DNA from: JAADHX01 sp964569385
Lineage (GTDB): Bacteria > Actinomycetota > Acidimicrobiia > Acidimicrobiales > Poriferisodalaceae
Reading direction: 5' to 3'
NCBI GenBank assembly: GCA_964569385.1
Contig: CAZMUM010000023.1
Span: forward strand, 1 to 64,000
DNA length: 64,000 bases
Every line of letters begins with the position of its first letter. Position 1 is the stretch's first letter. This document shows, in pieces, positions 8,812 to 17,787 of the stretch. Under the pieces are notes generated by a model, which made no database searches, was not told where the DNA came from, and saw nothing but the letters and a program-made list of their open reading frames with translations. A program made the position numbers and the translations under genes.

Positions 8812-9855
8812 CTATGCATCGAGAAACGAAAGCGCCTGGTTTGCCAGGAACTCGACCTGGTTTTCGAACACGTCGGTGTCGGCCTCGGCTCCCATTGCCC
8901 CAGCCCGATACCGGCTGAGGACGCCCTCAACAATCGCAGCAAGCCGCCAGTAGGAGAAGGCTCGGTAGTAGTCGACATTCGAAACATCGCGCCCGGTCAG
9001 CTGCTCATAGTGCCCGAGCATTGACTCACGGTCGGTGAATCCGCCAACCGTTGTCGGGCCGCTAGTTCCGGCTACTGACTCGCCGGCGGAAACCCAGTTG
9101 TTCATCAGATAGCCAACATCGGCTAGCGGGTCGCCCAACGTGCATAGTTCCCAATCGAGGACGCCGACTATTCGCCCGCCAACAACCAACATGTTGCCGA
9201 GCCGGTAGTCGCCGTGAACGATGGTCGAGCCGACCTGTTCGGGTCGCTGCTGCACAAGTAACCCTTGGGCCTGCTCCATCGAGGGAAGCTCTCTTGTCTT
9301 CGACTGTTCCCACTGCCTGGTCCAACGTCGAAGCTGCCGGCCAAGGTAGTCCTCGCGTTTCCCGAGCTGGCCAAGACCAACATCGTCGGGTTCGACAGCG
9401 TGAAGGGTGGCCAGCACCTCGACCGAGTGCTGTCCGAGCAACAGGCGCTCGCCATGGGGCACCTTCGCAGCCGCAACATCGTCATGGAGAACGTCTCCGT
9501 CGACATAACTCATTACGTAAAAGGGAGCGCCATTGACGTCACCATCGTCGCAGAATCCGAGCGGTGTGGGAACAGGAACATCTGTCTGTGTCACTCCGAC
9601 AAGGATTCGGTGTTCGCGGCCCATGTCGTGCGCTGTAGCGAGCACGTTCCCGAGCGGAGGGCGGCGCAACACCAGCATTTCACCGACAGTCGGAAGAACC
9701 TTGTACGTCAAGTTCGAGTGACCACCGGCGATCAGCTGAAACGAGTAAGGCCCCTTGGCTCCATCGATGTTTGCGTCGAGCCAACCCGACACTGGGACAG
9801 AATCGATTCCAGCCACAGCATCGTCGGCGTTGGCAGAGTTTTGTTCGGTTGACAT
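8812..9855 (-). CDS. APH/choline-kinase-like phosphotransferase (ACAD10/11-type)
   Basis: The 347 residues show the kinase fold of the aminoglycoside-phosphotransferase superfamily: Gly loop GGHSNLTYKV (about 44-53), VLRRPP with the likely lysine-replacing region, catalytic HGDYRLGN (about 210-217) and metal-binding LDWELCTLGDP (about 231-241). The LDWE..TLGDPLADVGY form is typical of relatives fused to or neighbouring acyl-CoA dehydrogenases rather than drug-resistance enzymes. A strong GGAGG lies five bases before the ATG. It is the last gene of an operon with a HAD hydrolase and a 3-hydroxyacyl-CoA dehydrogenase, so a role in hydroxy-acyl catabolism is more likely than antibiotic resistance. 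Confidence 0.85.
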   Translation of the reverse strand: MSTEQNSANADDAVAGIDSVPVSGWLDANIDGAKGPYSFQLIAGGHSNLTYKVLPTVGEMLVLRRPPLGNVLATAHDMGREHRILVGVTQTDVPVPTPLGFCDDGDVNGAPFYVMSYVDGDVLHDDVAAAKVPHGERLLLGQHSVEVLATLHAVEPDDVGLGQLGKREDYLGRQLRRWTRQWEQSKTRELPSMEQAQGLLVQQRPEQVGSTIVHGDYRLGNMLVVGGRIVGVLDWELCTLGDPLADVGYLMNNWVSAGESVAGTSGPTTVGGFTDRESMLGHYEQLTGRDVSNVDYYRAFSYWRLAAIVEGVLSRYRAGAMGAEADTDVFENQVEFLANQALSFLDA

Positions 9856-9903
9856 TGCGCCTCCAGACGTCGCGGGACTGTAGTCCGATAGTGCCCGAGC
9901 CTC

Positions 9904-10542
9904 CTAGAGCACCCCCAGTCGCTCTAGATGGCGTCGAGTAGTGCCCGAGTCGGTGAACAACTCGGCTTGCCAACCAGCTCGGCGAGCTCCGTCGACGTTT
10001 ACCTGCGAGTCGTCTGTGAACCAGATCCGGCCTGGGTCGATCGTGTATCGGGTCGCGAGCAGTTCGTAGATCTCGACGTCGGGTTTGACCATTCGGTCTC
10101 GCCCACTGACAACAATGCCGTCGAATTGATTCAGCCAATCGAAGCGGGCCTCGGCAATAGGAAACGTTTCGGCCGAGAAGTTGGTCAGCCCATAAACACG
10201 AATCCCACTAACGCGAACGTTCGAGGCCAATTCATGGAGCAGCTCGACCATCGACTGGTCTGGTTCGCCCATGGTTTCTTCCCACCTGGTCTCGAATGCT
10301 CTCGTCAGCTCGCGATGTTTGGGGTGAGCTTCGACTACTTCGGCGATGACATCGGCAAAGAGTTCGCCTCGATCGAGCCTGTAGTTGGCCGCACGCGTGA
10401 GTACGTTCCCGAGGAACCAGGCTCGTTCATTGGCGTCGGCGATGAGCTTTTCGTAGAGTCGCTCAAGGCTCCAGGGAATGAACACATTGCCGAGGTCGAA
10501 AACAACCGCGTCGATGTGACCAGCGGGTTTGAGGTCACCCAT
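9904..10542 (-). CDS. HAD-superfamily hydrolase (sEH-N/ACAD10-like)
   Basis: The 212 residues start at the ATG of MGDLKPAGH, overlapping the stop of the upstream dehydrogenase by eight bases; the longer open frame upstream is only a shadow of that gene. HAD motifs are present: VVFDLGNVFIP (nucleophile Asp), GLTNFS, the Lys in VKPDVEIYE and TDDSQVNVDGARRAGW. The DxGN form belongs to the haloacid dehalogenase/epoxide-hydrolase N-terminal subgroup. The next gene down is an APH-like kinase; human ACAD10 fuses HAD and APH modules to a dehydrogenase, so the three genes likely act on one substrate. The phosphatase substrate is not evident from sequence. Confidence 0.85.
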   Translation of the reverse strand: MGDLKPAGHIDAVVFDLGNVFIPWSLERLYEKLIADANERAWFLGNVLTRAANYRLDRGELFADVIAEVVEAHPKHRELTRAFETRWEETMGEPDQSMVELLHELASNVRVSGIRVYGLTNFSAETFPIAEARFDWLNQFDGIVVSGRDRMVKPDVEIYELLATRYTIDPGRIWFTDDSQVNVDGARRAGWQAELFTDSGTTRRHLERLGVL

Positions 10543-11392
10543 AGGTGTAGAAACCCTGACCGGATTTGCGGCCAAGGAGCCCCGCGTCGCACATCCGCGA
10601 AAGCAAAGGCGGAGCTGCGTACAACTGCTCCTTGAACTCAGTGTACAACGACTCGGCCACCGCCATTGTGGTATCGAGCCCGATGAGGTCGGTGAGCGCC
10701 AACGGGCCCATCGGGTGGTTACAACCAAGCGTCATGCCCGCATCGATGTCTTCGGCGCTGGCGAACCCAGACTCGTACATCCTGATAGCCGACAGCAGAT
10801 AAGGAATAAGCAAGGCGTTGACCACGAAGCCAGCTCGGTCCTGCGAATCGACAACTCGTTTGCCGAGCACGTCGCTAGCGAAGTTTCGACATCTCGACGC
10901 TGTCTCGTCACTCGTCAGCAACGACGTAACGAGTTCCACGAGCTGCATCACCGGCACTGGATTGAAGAAGTGCACACCAACCACCTGTTGGGGCCGTTTT
11001 GTGGCCATGGCCAGCTTCATTATCGGAATCGACGAAGTGTTCGACGCCAGAACCGCATTTGGGTCCATCACGACACGGTCGAGCATCTCGAACACCGCGA
11101 CCTTGGCGAGTTCGTCCTCGACGACTGCTTCGACCACAAGTTCCCGGTCGGCCAGAGCTTCGGAGTCGGTGGTGAAGGTGAGGTTCGCCATTGTCGAGGC
11201 TCGTTCGTCTTCGGTAATCTTTTCTGATCTCACGGCCCGAGCGAGCGATTTCTCGATTCGTGCCGCGCCAGCCTCAAGTGCACCGTCGTTCGACTCGAGA
11301 ACTACGAGGTCGATCCCAGCGCGCGCCACAACCTCGGCGATACCGGACCCCATAAGGCCACAACCAACAACACCAATGCGTTCAAAAGTCAT
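10535..11392 (-). CDS. 3-hydroxyacyl/3-hydroxybutyryl-CoA dehydrogenase
   Basis: The start is taken at MTFERIGVVG. The 285 residues carry the NAD-binding GCGLMG (10-15), the family block HFFNPVPVMQLVE with the catalytic His, and the C-terminal domain with GCNHPMGPLAL. The length equals single-domain FadB2/Hbd enzymes (about 285). It oxidises (S)-3-hydroxyacyl-CoA to 3-oxoacyl-CoA with NAD+ in beta-oxidation or butyrate metabolism. It is the first gene of the operon with the HAD and APH-like genes. Chain length preference cannot be read from the sequence. Confidence 0.92.
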   Translation of the reverse strand: MTFERIGVVGCGLMGSGIAEVVARAGIDLVVLESNDGALEAGAARIEKSLARAVRSEKITEDERASTMANLTFTTDSEALADRELVVEAVVEDELAKVAVFEMLDRVVMDPNAVLASNTSSIPIMKLAMATKRPQQVVGVHFFNPVPVMQLVELVTSLLTSDETASRCRNFASDVLGKRVVDSQDRAGFVVNALLIPYLLSAIRMYESGFASAEDIDAGMTLGCNHPMGPLALTDLIGLDTTMAVAESLYTEFKEQLYAAPPLLSRMCDAGLLGRKSGQGFYTYG

Positions 11393-11428
11393 AGGCACAA
11401 GCACACCACATCTAGGGGCGAGTTGCTC

Positions 11429-14400
11429 CTAAACCGACTGAACGTTTGCCCGCGGTTCAACCGCAGAAACAAATAGTTCGGCCCATCCAGTTAGCGGAAT
11501 ACCGAGGCTTTCCAAGGCCCTGGTTGCCCTCGCCCGACGGTCGACCGCTTCAGGATGGCCCACGGCTTCATAAGCAATGGCCCTCGCCAACCGAACAACA
11601 GTCTGAGATAGACGACTGTCGGTTTCGTCGATCCGCTCCTCGGCATCGTCGAACGCCGTCTCCATCTGCTCATTGCGGCCTAGACGAGCGTGCCCAAGAG
11701 CGATCGCGAGCTGGGCCGATCGGATATCGAGGTACGTCGACCTTGGCGAGTCGAGAGCAATCCGAGCGAACTTGCTGGCTTCGTCGACGTTGCCTCGTGT
11801 GACCTCAAGGAGGGCCATGGTGCTTGAGAAGTAGGAAGCCGGATCGTTGGGATCCTTGGGCGTTACCCGCTTGACGACCTCGATCGCTTCTTCGACTCGA
11901 CCTAGCTGTAGAAGCGCCAGCGCCCTGGTGACCTGGCGATCGGTATCGCCGAGCATGTGGTGGTCTCGACCATGCTGATCGAATGTTTCGAGAATCGCAA
12001 GAGCACGATCCGCATCGCCGGTTTGGGTCGCAGCCGACCCTTCGACCATTCGCACAAAGTCGAGGTTCGGCATGCCGTCCTCGGACGCAGCAGCCTCGGT
12101 CGCCTCGGCCAGTGCGTGGCGAAGCTCGGCGAATTGACCAAGCGCAGCGTGGGCCCTGACGAGAGTTCCAAACGTTTGAATCAGGCCAAACTCGGAGTCG
12201 GTTTCTCGAAACACCCTTATGGCCGCCTGGCAATGCTCGACCGACTCGCGACACTGACCGCGCCAGAGGCTGACCGAAGCCATCAGGAGACGCATCATGG
12301 GTGCGCCAAATCGATCGCCCCGACGGACGGCCTCTTCGTGGACTTTGGTTGCTACCTTGAGAGCGGTTTCACTATCGCCTTCGTGGAAGTTCAAGAACGC
12401 GGCCAAGCCGAGAGCCCAACCAAGCCCACCAGCATCTTCATTGTGGCGAAACACCTCGATCGCGCGGTCGAGTCTGATGCGAGCTTCGGCCGTGTTGCCA
12501 GTCTCAAACGCCACCCAAGCCAGATTCTGCTGGCACCAGGCTTCACCTGTTGTGTCGCCGAGGTTTCGAAAGATCTCCAACGCCTCAGTGAGATTGCTGT
12601 CGGCCAATGCCGCGTCGCCAGCGTGACGCGCGGCCATTCCGTACAGCCTCAATGCCTCGGCCGTGCCGGCGTCGTTGCCAAGATCGCGCCAGCGCTTGAT
12701 GGCTGAAGACAGGTGGGTGCGGGCCTCGACAAATTCGCTTTTGGCCGTCTCGATTTCGCCCCTCACCATGATGGCATCAGCGATTCCGGGCTGATTCCCA
12801 GTGACGAAAGCGACTCGGCGAGCCGTATCAGCATCGTCTAGTGCGCCTTCGATCTCGCGAAGCCCGAGTCTGGCTCTGGCTCGGCCCAACGACACGTCTA
12901 CCAGGCGAGCATCGTCGTCGTCGAGAAGTTCGATGGCCTGAGCGAAGAACTTGGCCGCGACGAGATACGAAGCGCTAGCGGCGGCGTCTTTGGCTGCTTC
13001 GGCCAGCCAAAGAAGAGCCAGATCGATGATGTTGTCTGGCACTCCGTCGATTGGGCCAAGCTCGGTTGATAGTGCGGCCACCGCCGCAAAATGTCTGGCG
13101 ACAAATCCGGCCCGGACCGCTCGATCTTCGTCCTTGCGGTGTGCAACAAGCCACTGACCAATAGCGATGTGGCGTTGCGCCCTCGCGGTCTTGGTGAGGG
13201 TGTTGTAGGCGATGTCTCTAACGAGATCGGATTTGAAACGCCAGCGGTCGTGTTCGGTGCCGAAGATGTCTTTGGCCACGAGTTGTCTGAACACCGACTC
13301 GACGCCATCGGCACCTCGGTATTCGGCCATGGTCATAAGCCCATACACCGGGCCACTACGCCCAATGACCGACGCGTCGTCAACCATGGCTCGTTCTGTT
13401 GTGTTCAGCCCGTCGAGACGAGCGGCGACCAAACCCCTGAGCGTGTCTGGAAGCTCTCCGAGCCGCTCGGCAAGCTCCGAACGCGATCCGGCGTCTGTGC
13501 CTGCCTGCTTGAGTAGTGCCGACAACTCTTCGAGGAAGAATGGGTTCCCACCGCTGCGCTCGAATAACGCATCGGTCAGCTCCTCGGAGATTTCGACATC
13601 GAACAACGAGCGCACCAACTCAGCCGACGAATCGCGATCGAGAGCATCAAGATTGAGCACGGTCGTGTTGTGGCGACCGGGAGGAATAACCCAGCGCTCT
13701 TCGTCGATCGCCCACCGAGCCGTCGTTAGAAGTACGAACGGTTTTTTGGCCAGCGCCGTAATAAGAGACTCAAGCAGTGACAGCAACAGATCGTTGGCCC
13801 AGTTGATGTCACCAAGTGACAAGATGACCGGACGCCTGTCGGTAACGGCCTCCAACAAAGTGCGGAGCCCGATCTGAATCTCCTCGCGACGGCGGGTGGG
13901 TTCGAGAAGGTCGAGCCCGGTCTCGTAGCTCATGATATGAAGCACGACTTTGGTGACGCGGTGAATCGCATCGTCGTCAGGCGATGACTCGAACAGCGCG
14001 GCTACGGATCTACTGATGCGCTGCTCGGCGCTCACATCGGACTCGCCAGGACCAATCTCGAATGCCGTAGCCATGGCCTCTGCGATCGGGTTGTATGGGT
14101 TCGTCTCGCCATACGGTAGGGCGCGGCCCTCGAGTATCAAGGCATCGTGTGACTCTTCGATCGACGCCGAGACCTCTTCGGCAAGCCGGCTCTTGCCCAT
14201 GCCTGCTTCGCCGAGTAGTAGCACCAGATGGGCACGGTCGCGAGCGACCGAGGTTTCGATCGCCGTCGTTAGATGCAGCTGTTCGGCCTGACGCCCAACC
14301 ATCGGAGCGAGGAACCCACGGCGTCTGCGACCAGGCGGCAGCAGTTCTGAAACCGCAACGAATGCTTCGATGTTGTCGCGGCCCCGAATCTCGACGAGTC

Positions 14401-14965
14401 CCTTTGCCTCGTATTCGATCGCCGATGCGGTGAGGGACTGTGTCGCTGGTCCGACTAGTACCTCGCCTGGAGCAGCCATGGATTCAAGCCTCGACGCGAG
14501 GTTGACGGTATCGCCCATGGCGGTGTAGTCGCCTCCGGCGCTGATAGCGCCAACGAGCACTTCGCCAGTCGTTATGCCAATACGCATCTTTATCTCGACT
14601 TCGCCGTCGGTCCGCAAGTCGGCAAGGCTTCGCTGCATCCGTAGGGCGGCCCTCACGGCCCGTTCGGGGTCGTCCTCGTGAGCAATCGGTGCACCAAACA
14701 GGGCCACAACTGCGTCACCAACAATCTTGTCGACGGTGCCACCAAAGGAGGTGATGTCGGCGACCAAGCGCTCGAAGCACCTATCGATCAGATGTTTGAG
14801 TAGCTCGGGATCCTTGTCTTCAGAAAGACCGGTGAAACCGACCAAGTCGGCGAACAACACCGTCACCACCCTGCGTTCTTCTGACCGAACGAGTAGGTGC
14901 CCACACGTTGAACAAAATCGTGCCCCATCGGGCACGGTGTTATTGCACGATGGACAGGCAGACAT
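11429..14965 (-). CDS. Class III adenylate cyclase-AAA ATPase-TPR regulator with N-terminal zinc ribbon
   Basis: The 1,178 residues comprise: a zinc ribbon with Cys 4, 7, 18 and 21; a class III cyclase domain (about 30-210) with metal Asp in FADLVGFT (D40), KIVGD and the NLASR motif, so the catalytic set looks complete; an AAA/NTPase domain with P-loop GEAGMGKS (about 253-260) and LLLTTAR; and a TPR superhelix filling about 680-1160. There is no DNA-binding domain. The layout matches large actinobacterial cyclase-ATPase proteins, thought to couple a ligand or protein signal to cAMP. It is transcribed toward the catabolic operon but begins next to the divergent two-component system at 15.1 kb. 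Confidence 0.88.
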   Translation of the reverse strand: MSACPSCNNTVPDGARFCSTCGHLLVRSEERRVVTVLFADLVGFTGLSEDKDPELLKHLIDRCFERLVADITSFGGTVDKIVGDAVVALFGAPIAHEDDPERAVRAALRMQRSLADLRTDGEVEIKMRIGITTGEVLVGAISAGGDYTAMGDTVNLASRLESMAAPGEVLVGPATQSLTASAIEYEAKGLVEIRGRDNIEAFVAVSELLPPGRRRRGFLAPMVGRQAEQLHLTTAIETSVARDRAHLVLLLGEAGMGKSRLAEEVSASIEESHDALILEGRALPYGETNPYNPIAEAMATAFEIGPGESDVSAEQRISRSVAALFESSPDDDAIHRVTKVVLHIMSYETGLDLLEPTRRREEIQIGLRTLLEAVTDRRPVILSLGDINWANDLLLSLLESLITALAKKPFVLLTTARWAIDEERWVIPPGRHNTTVLNLDALDRDSSAELVRSLFDVEISEELTDALFERSGGNPFFLEELSALLKQAGTDAGSRSELAERLGELPDTLRGLVAARLDGLNTTERAMVDDASVIGRSGPVYGLMTMAEYRGADGVESVFRQLVAKDIFGTEHDRWRFKSDLVRDIAYNTLTKTARAQRHIAIGQWLVAHRKDEDRAVRAGFVARHFAAVAALSTELGPIDGVPDNIIDLALLWLAEAAKDAAASASYLVAAKFFAQAIELLDDDDARLVDVSLGRARARLGLREIEGALDDADTARRVAFVTGNQPGIADAIMVRGEIETAKSEFVEARTHLSSAIKRWRDLGNDAGTAEALRLYGMAARHAGDAALADSNLTEALEIFRNLGDTTGEAWCQQNLAWVAFETGNTAEARIRLDRAIEVFRHNEDAGGLGWALGLAAFLNFHEGDSETALKVATKVHEEAVRRGDRFGAPMMRLLMASVSLWRGQCRESVEHCQAAIRVFRETDSEFGLIQTFGTLVRAHAALGQFAELRHALAEATEAAASEDGMPNLDFVRMVEGSAATQTGDADRALAILETFDQHGRDHHMLGDTDRQVTRALALLQLGRVEEAIEVVKRVTPKDPNDPASYFSSTMALLEVTRGNVDEASKFARIALDSPRSTYLDIRSAQLAIALGHARLGRNEQMETAFDDAEERIDETDSRLSQTVVRLARAIAYEAVGHPEAVDRRARATRALESLGIPLTGWAELFVSAVEPRANVQSV

Positions 14966-15103
14966 AGGGCCAGTGTACGGTCCCCCTCCGATCGCGCCCT
15001 CGTTACTTCGAATGACCTAACGCTTGGTTGCAGGACACGTGCTGAGCCCGGTCATCCCTTCGGACGACGAGACGGAACGATCACGCCAAGTACCGTCGAA
15101 GGA

Positions 15104-16276
15104 ATGCGAATCAACCGGAGCATCGTGTTCGATTCCGGCATCGCGATTGGGCTTCTAGTCGCAATCGTTGTCTTGGCGGTCATAAGTGGCGACCTGTTCA
15201 CTGCTACAGACACGCACAAGAGCCGTGATGTCATCTTCTGGATCCTCCAGGTTGGCGCAACTCTGCCCCTAACCCTTCGCCGAGAGTATCCAAACCTTGT
15301 CGTGATGACGACAGGATTCAGTTTGACGGCGCTAGCGGTCGCCAACTACCCATCCTCGTTGTCTGCAGTTGGAGTACTCATTGCGATGTATTCGGTGGCT
15401 GCCTACGCCAGCCGACTCGACGCCCTGATCTCGCTCGGGGTTGGCGCCGTCGCAATAGCTATTTCGGTGACTTCTCAACTGAGCGGTGCTGAGTCTGCTG
15501 TTGGGGTCGTAGGCAACTATCTGTTCTTCGGGACCGCTTGGCTTTTCGGAGATTCGGTCAGGGGCCACCGAGAAAGGGTCGCCGAGCTCGAGAGTGCAGC
15601 CGTACGGGCAGCGCGGGATCGTCTCGATGCAGACGAACGCGCCGCCAGAGCCGAGCGGAATCGGATCGCACGCGAACTTCACGACATCGTGGCCCACTCG
15701 CTGAGCGTGATGGTCATTCATGCCGGGGCCGTACGCCGCGATCTCGAGCGGTCCACCGACGAGCGCCATCACCGGGTTCGGACTATCGAAGACACCGGCC
15801 GCGCCACACTCAACGAGATGCGCCAACTGCTCGGTCGACTGCGATCCGACGGTGACGAGACCGGACCGCTATCACCCCAGCCAGGAATCGACGATCTAGG
15901 CGAACTCGTAGCTAGGTTCACGGACGCTGGCCTTGGCATCAACTTCGCCATCGAACGTGAACCAGGTATCGACCTAAGCCACACCATTGCCATGTCTACC
16001 TATCGCATTGTGCAGGAATCTTTGACGAACTGCCTGAGACATGCTGGCGACACCAATGTCGAAGTCGTCGTGCACGTCGGAGCCACCGCAGTCGATATCG
16101 CTGTTGCCGACGACGGCCGTGGCGCCGCGGCTGATCCAACCGACCCTGGCTACGGGCTTATTGGAATGCGTGAGCGTGTTGCGCTCTTTGGCGGAACGGT
16201 TCAAGCCGGACCGAGAATTGGAGGTGGCTGGTCGGTCAGGGCCAGCCTCCCGCACAGCAAGGTTGCAAGTCCATGA
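15104..16276 (+). CDS. Sensor histidine kinase, NarL/DesK type
   Basis: The 390 residues carry about five membrane helices (1-150) with no large outer domain, then a HisKA_3 dimerisation domain with the phospho-acceptor in RELHDIVAHS (about 200-209). A HATPase domain follows with DDGRGA and GYGLIGMRERV. The small membrane sensor is like DesK, LiaS or VraS kinases, which sense the envelope. It overlaps the response regulator by four bases (ATGA), and an ABC exporter follows, so envelope stress or an antimicrobial is a likely signal; this is inference. Confidence 0.92.
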   Translation: MRINRSIVFDSGIAIGLLVAIVVLAVISGDLFTATDTHKSRDVIFWILQVGATLPLTLRREYPNLVVMTTGFSLTALAVANYPSSLSAVGVLIAMYSVAAYASRLDALISLGVGAVAIAISVTSQLSGAESAVGVVGNYLFFGTAWLFGDSVRGHRERVAELESAAVRAARDRLDADERAARAERNRIARELHDIVAHSLSVMVIHAGAVRRDLERSTDERHHRVRTIEDTGRATLNEMRQLLGRLRSDGDETGPLSPQPGIDDLGELVARFTDAGLGINFAIEREPGIDLSHTIAMSTYRIVQESLTNCLRHAGDTNVEVVVHVGATAVDIAVADDGRGAAADPTDPGYGLIGMRERVALFGGTVQAGPRIGGGWSVRASLPHSKVASP

Positions 16277-16932
16277 ACATCAACATCGTGATAGCTGACG
16301 ATCAGCAGCTTGTCCGTAGCGGGTTCCGAATGATCCTCGACTCCGAACCCGACATCACGGTCGTAGCCGAAGCAGCCGATGGTGTAGAGGCCGTGGAACT
16401 GGCCAAGGTTCATCGGCCCGACGTGGTCGTTATGGACGTTCGCATGCCTCGCCTCGACGGCCTCGAAGCAACGAAGGCCATCACCGAAGCCCTCGAAGGC
16501 ACCCACGTCCTTGTCGTCACTACCTTCGACCTCGACGAATACGTCTACGCCGCTCTGAACAACGGTGCCAGTGGGTTTTTGTTGAAGGACGCTCCACCAG
16601 AGGATCTCGTGACCGCGGTTCGTGTTGTTCACCGTGGAGACGCACTTCTCGCCCCGAGGGTTACTCGACTGCTGATCGAGCAGCACCTCCAAAAGGCCCC
16701 ACCGTCGCCCGAACCGCCGGCGAGTGTCGGCGATCTAACCGAACGCGAACTTGAGGTGCTGCTATGTCTGGCAGCAGGGCGCTCCAACGCTGAGATTGCG
16801 GCCGACCTCTTCGTTAGCGAGACCACGATCAAAACTCACATCGGCCACATCCTGATGAAACTCGGATTGCGTGATCGGGTCCAAGCAGTCGTGTTTGCCT
16901 ACCAGCACGGCCTGGTCGTCGCTGGCCAGTGA
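16273..16932 (+). CDS. LuxR/NarL-family response regulator
   Basis: The 219 residues show a receiver domain with acidic pocket D9/D10 and phospho-acceptor D55 (VVVMDVRMP), the Thr in VTTF and Lys in LLKDAP. A C-terminal LuxR helix-turn-helix begins LTERELEVL and contains NAEIAADLFVSETTIKTH. Its start overlaps the kinase stop, so it is the kinase's cognate partner. The ABC exporter 99 bases downstream is the most likely target. Confidence 0.94.
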   Translation: MNINIVIADDQQLVRSGFRMILDSEPDITVVAEAADGVEAVELAKVHRPDVVVMDVRMPRLDGLEATKAITEALEGTHVLVVTTFDLDEYVYAALNNGASGFLLKDAPPEDLVTAVRVVHRGDALLAPRVTRLLIEQHLQKAPPSPEPPASVGDLTERELEVLLCLAAGRSNAEIAADLFVSETTIKTHIGHILMKLGLRDRVQAVVFAYQHGLVVAGQ

Positions 16933-17031
16933 CATCTGTAGACACCACGGCGTTATCCACCCTTTGGCCGATGCACACGCCGCCGCAGCATCCCTACCAT
17001 CTACTGCACGAACCAACCCCTAGGAGACTCA

Positions 17032-17784
17032 GTGACCGTCACTGAAGAAACACCAACGCTCAAGGTTGCCGCCATGACGAAGGGCGCTACCAAAATCTAT
17101 GGCCAAGGCGACACTGAAGTTCGTGCCCTAGACGGCGTCAGCATCGAGTTCTACCAAGGCCAGTTCACTGCGGTCATGGGGCCATCTGGTTCTGGTAAGT
17201 CGACCCTTATGCACTGTATGGCTGGCCTCGACGAACTAACCGGCGGCGAAGTTTGGATCGACGAAACCGAGCTCGGACAGTTATCGCGACGCCAGCTCAC
17301 TCTGATGCGCCGCGACAATGTCGGGTTCATATTCCAGGCCTACAACCTCGTACCAACGCTCAACGCCAAGGAGAACATCCTGCTCCCGCAGATGCTCGCC
17401 GGTAGCGACATCGACGAAGCTTGGTTCGACGAGGTGATCGAAAAGGTTGGGCTGGCCGACCGCATGTCGCACAAACCCAACGAACTCTCGGGCGGCCAAC
17501 AGCAGCGCGTGGCCGTGGCGAGAACGCTCGCATCGCGTCCGTTCTTGATCTTCGCCGACGAACCCACAGGCAACCTCGATTCGCGGTCAGGCCAAGAGAT
17601 CCTCGACTTCATGCGTCGTGCCGTTCGCGAGTACCTCCAGACCATCGTCATGGTCACCCACGACCCCAACGCCGCGGCCTATGCCGACCGAGTCGTGTTC
17701 TTGGCCGACGGCAAGGTCGTAGCCGATGTGGCCGATCCGAACGCCGACGAGATCCTCGAACACATCAAGTTGCTGGGATCCTGA
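17032..17784 (+). CDS. ABC transporter ATP-binding protein, MacB/LolD type
   Basis: The GTG start has AGGAG about seven bases upstream. The 250 residues have Walker A GPSGSGKST (about 47-55), Q-loop FIFQAYNLVPTL, signature LSGGQQQRVAVAR and Walker B FADEPTGNLD, with the H-loop His in VTHDPN. The VPTLNAKEN and PTGNLD patterns are those of the MacB/LolD/FtsE group, which drive mechanotransmission rather than classical import. It pairs with the FtsX-type permease three bases downstream and follows a two-component system. Confidence 0.95.
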   Translation: MTVTEETPTLKVAAMTKGATKIYGQGDTEVRALDGVSIEFYQGQFTAVMGPSGSGKSTLMHCMAGLDELTGGEVWIDETELGQLSRRQLTLMRRDNVGFIFQAYNLVPTLNAKENILLPQMLAGSDIDEAWFDEVIEKVGLADRMSHKPNELSGGQQQRVAVARTLASRPFLIFADEPTGNLDSRSGQEILDFMRRAVREYLQTIVMVTHDPNAAAYADRVVFLADGKVVADVADPNADEILEHIKLLGS

Positions 17785-17787
17785 GCC

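Noticed and set aside
8812..9855. Aminoglycoside resistance gene
   Set aside because: The DWELCTLGDP form and the beta-oxidation operon point to an ACAD-associated kinase; no resistance context.
10543..10728. Upstream extension of the HAD hydrolase to 10728
   Set aside because: The extra 62 residues lie inside the dehydrogenase gene and are Arg/Ser/Trp-rich; the family begins at the VVFDLGN region.
11957..12706. 249-residue plus-strand frame opposite the cyclase-TPR gene
   Set aside because: Antisense shadow of the TPR region, without a ribosome site or domain.
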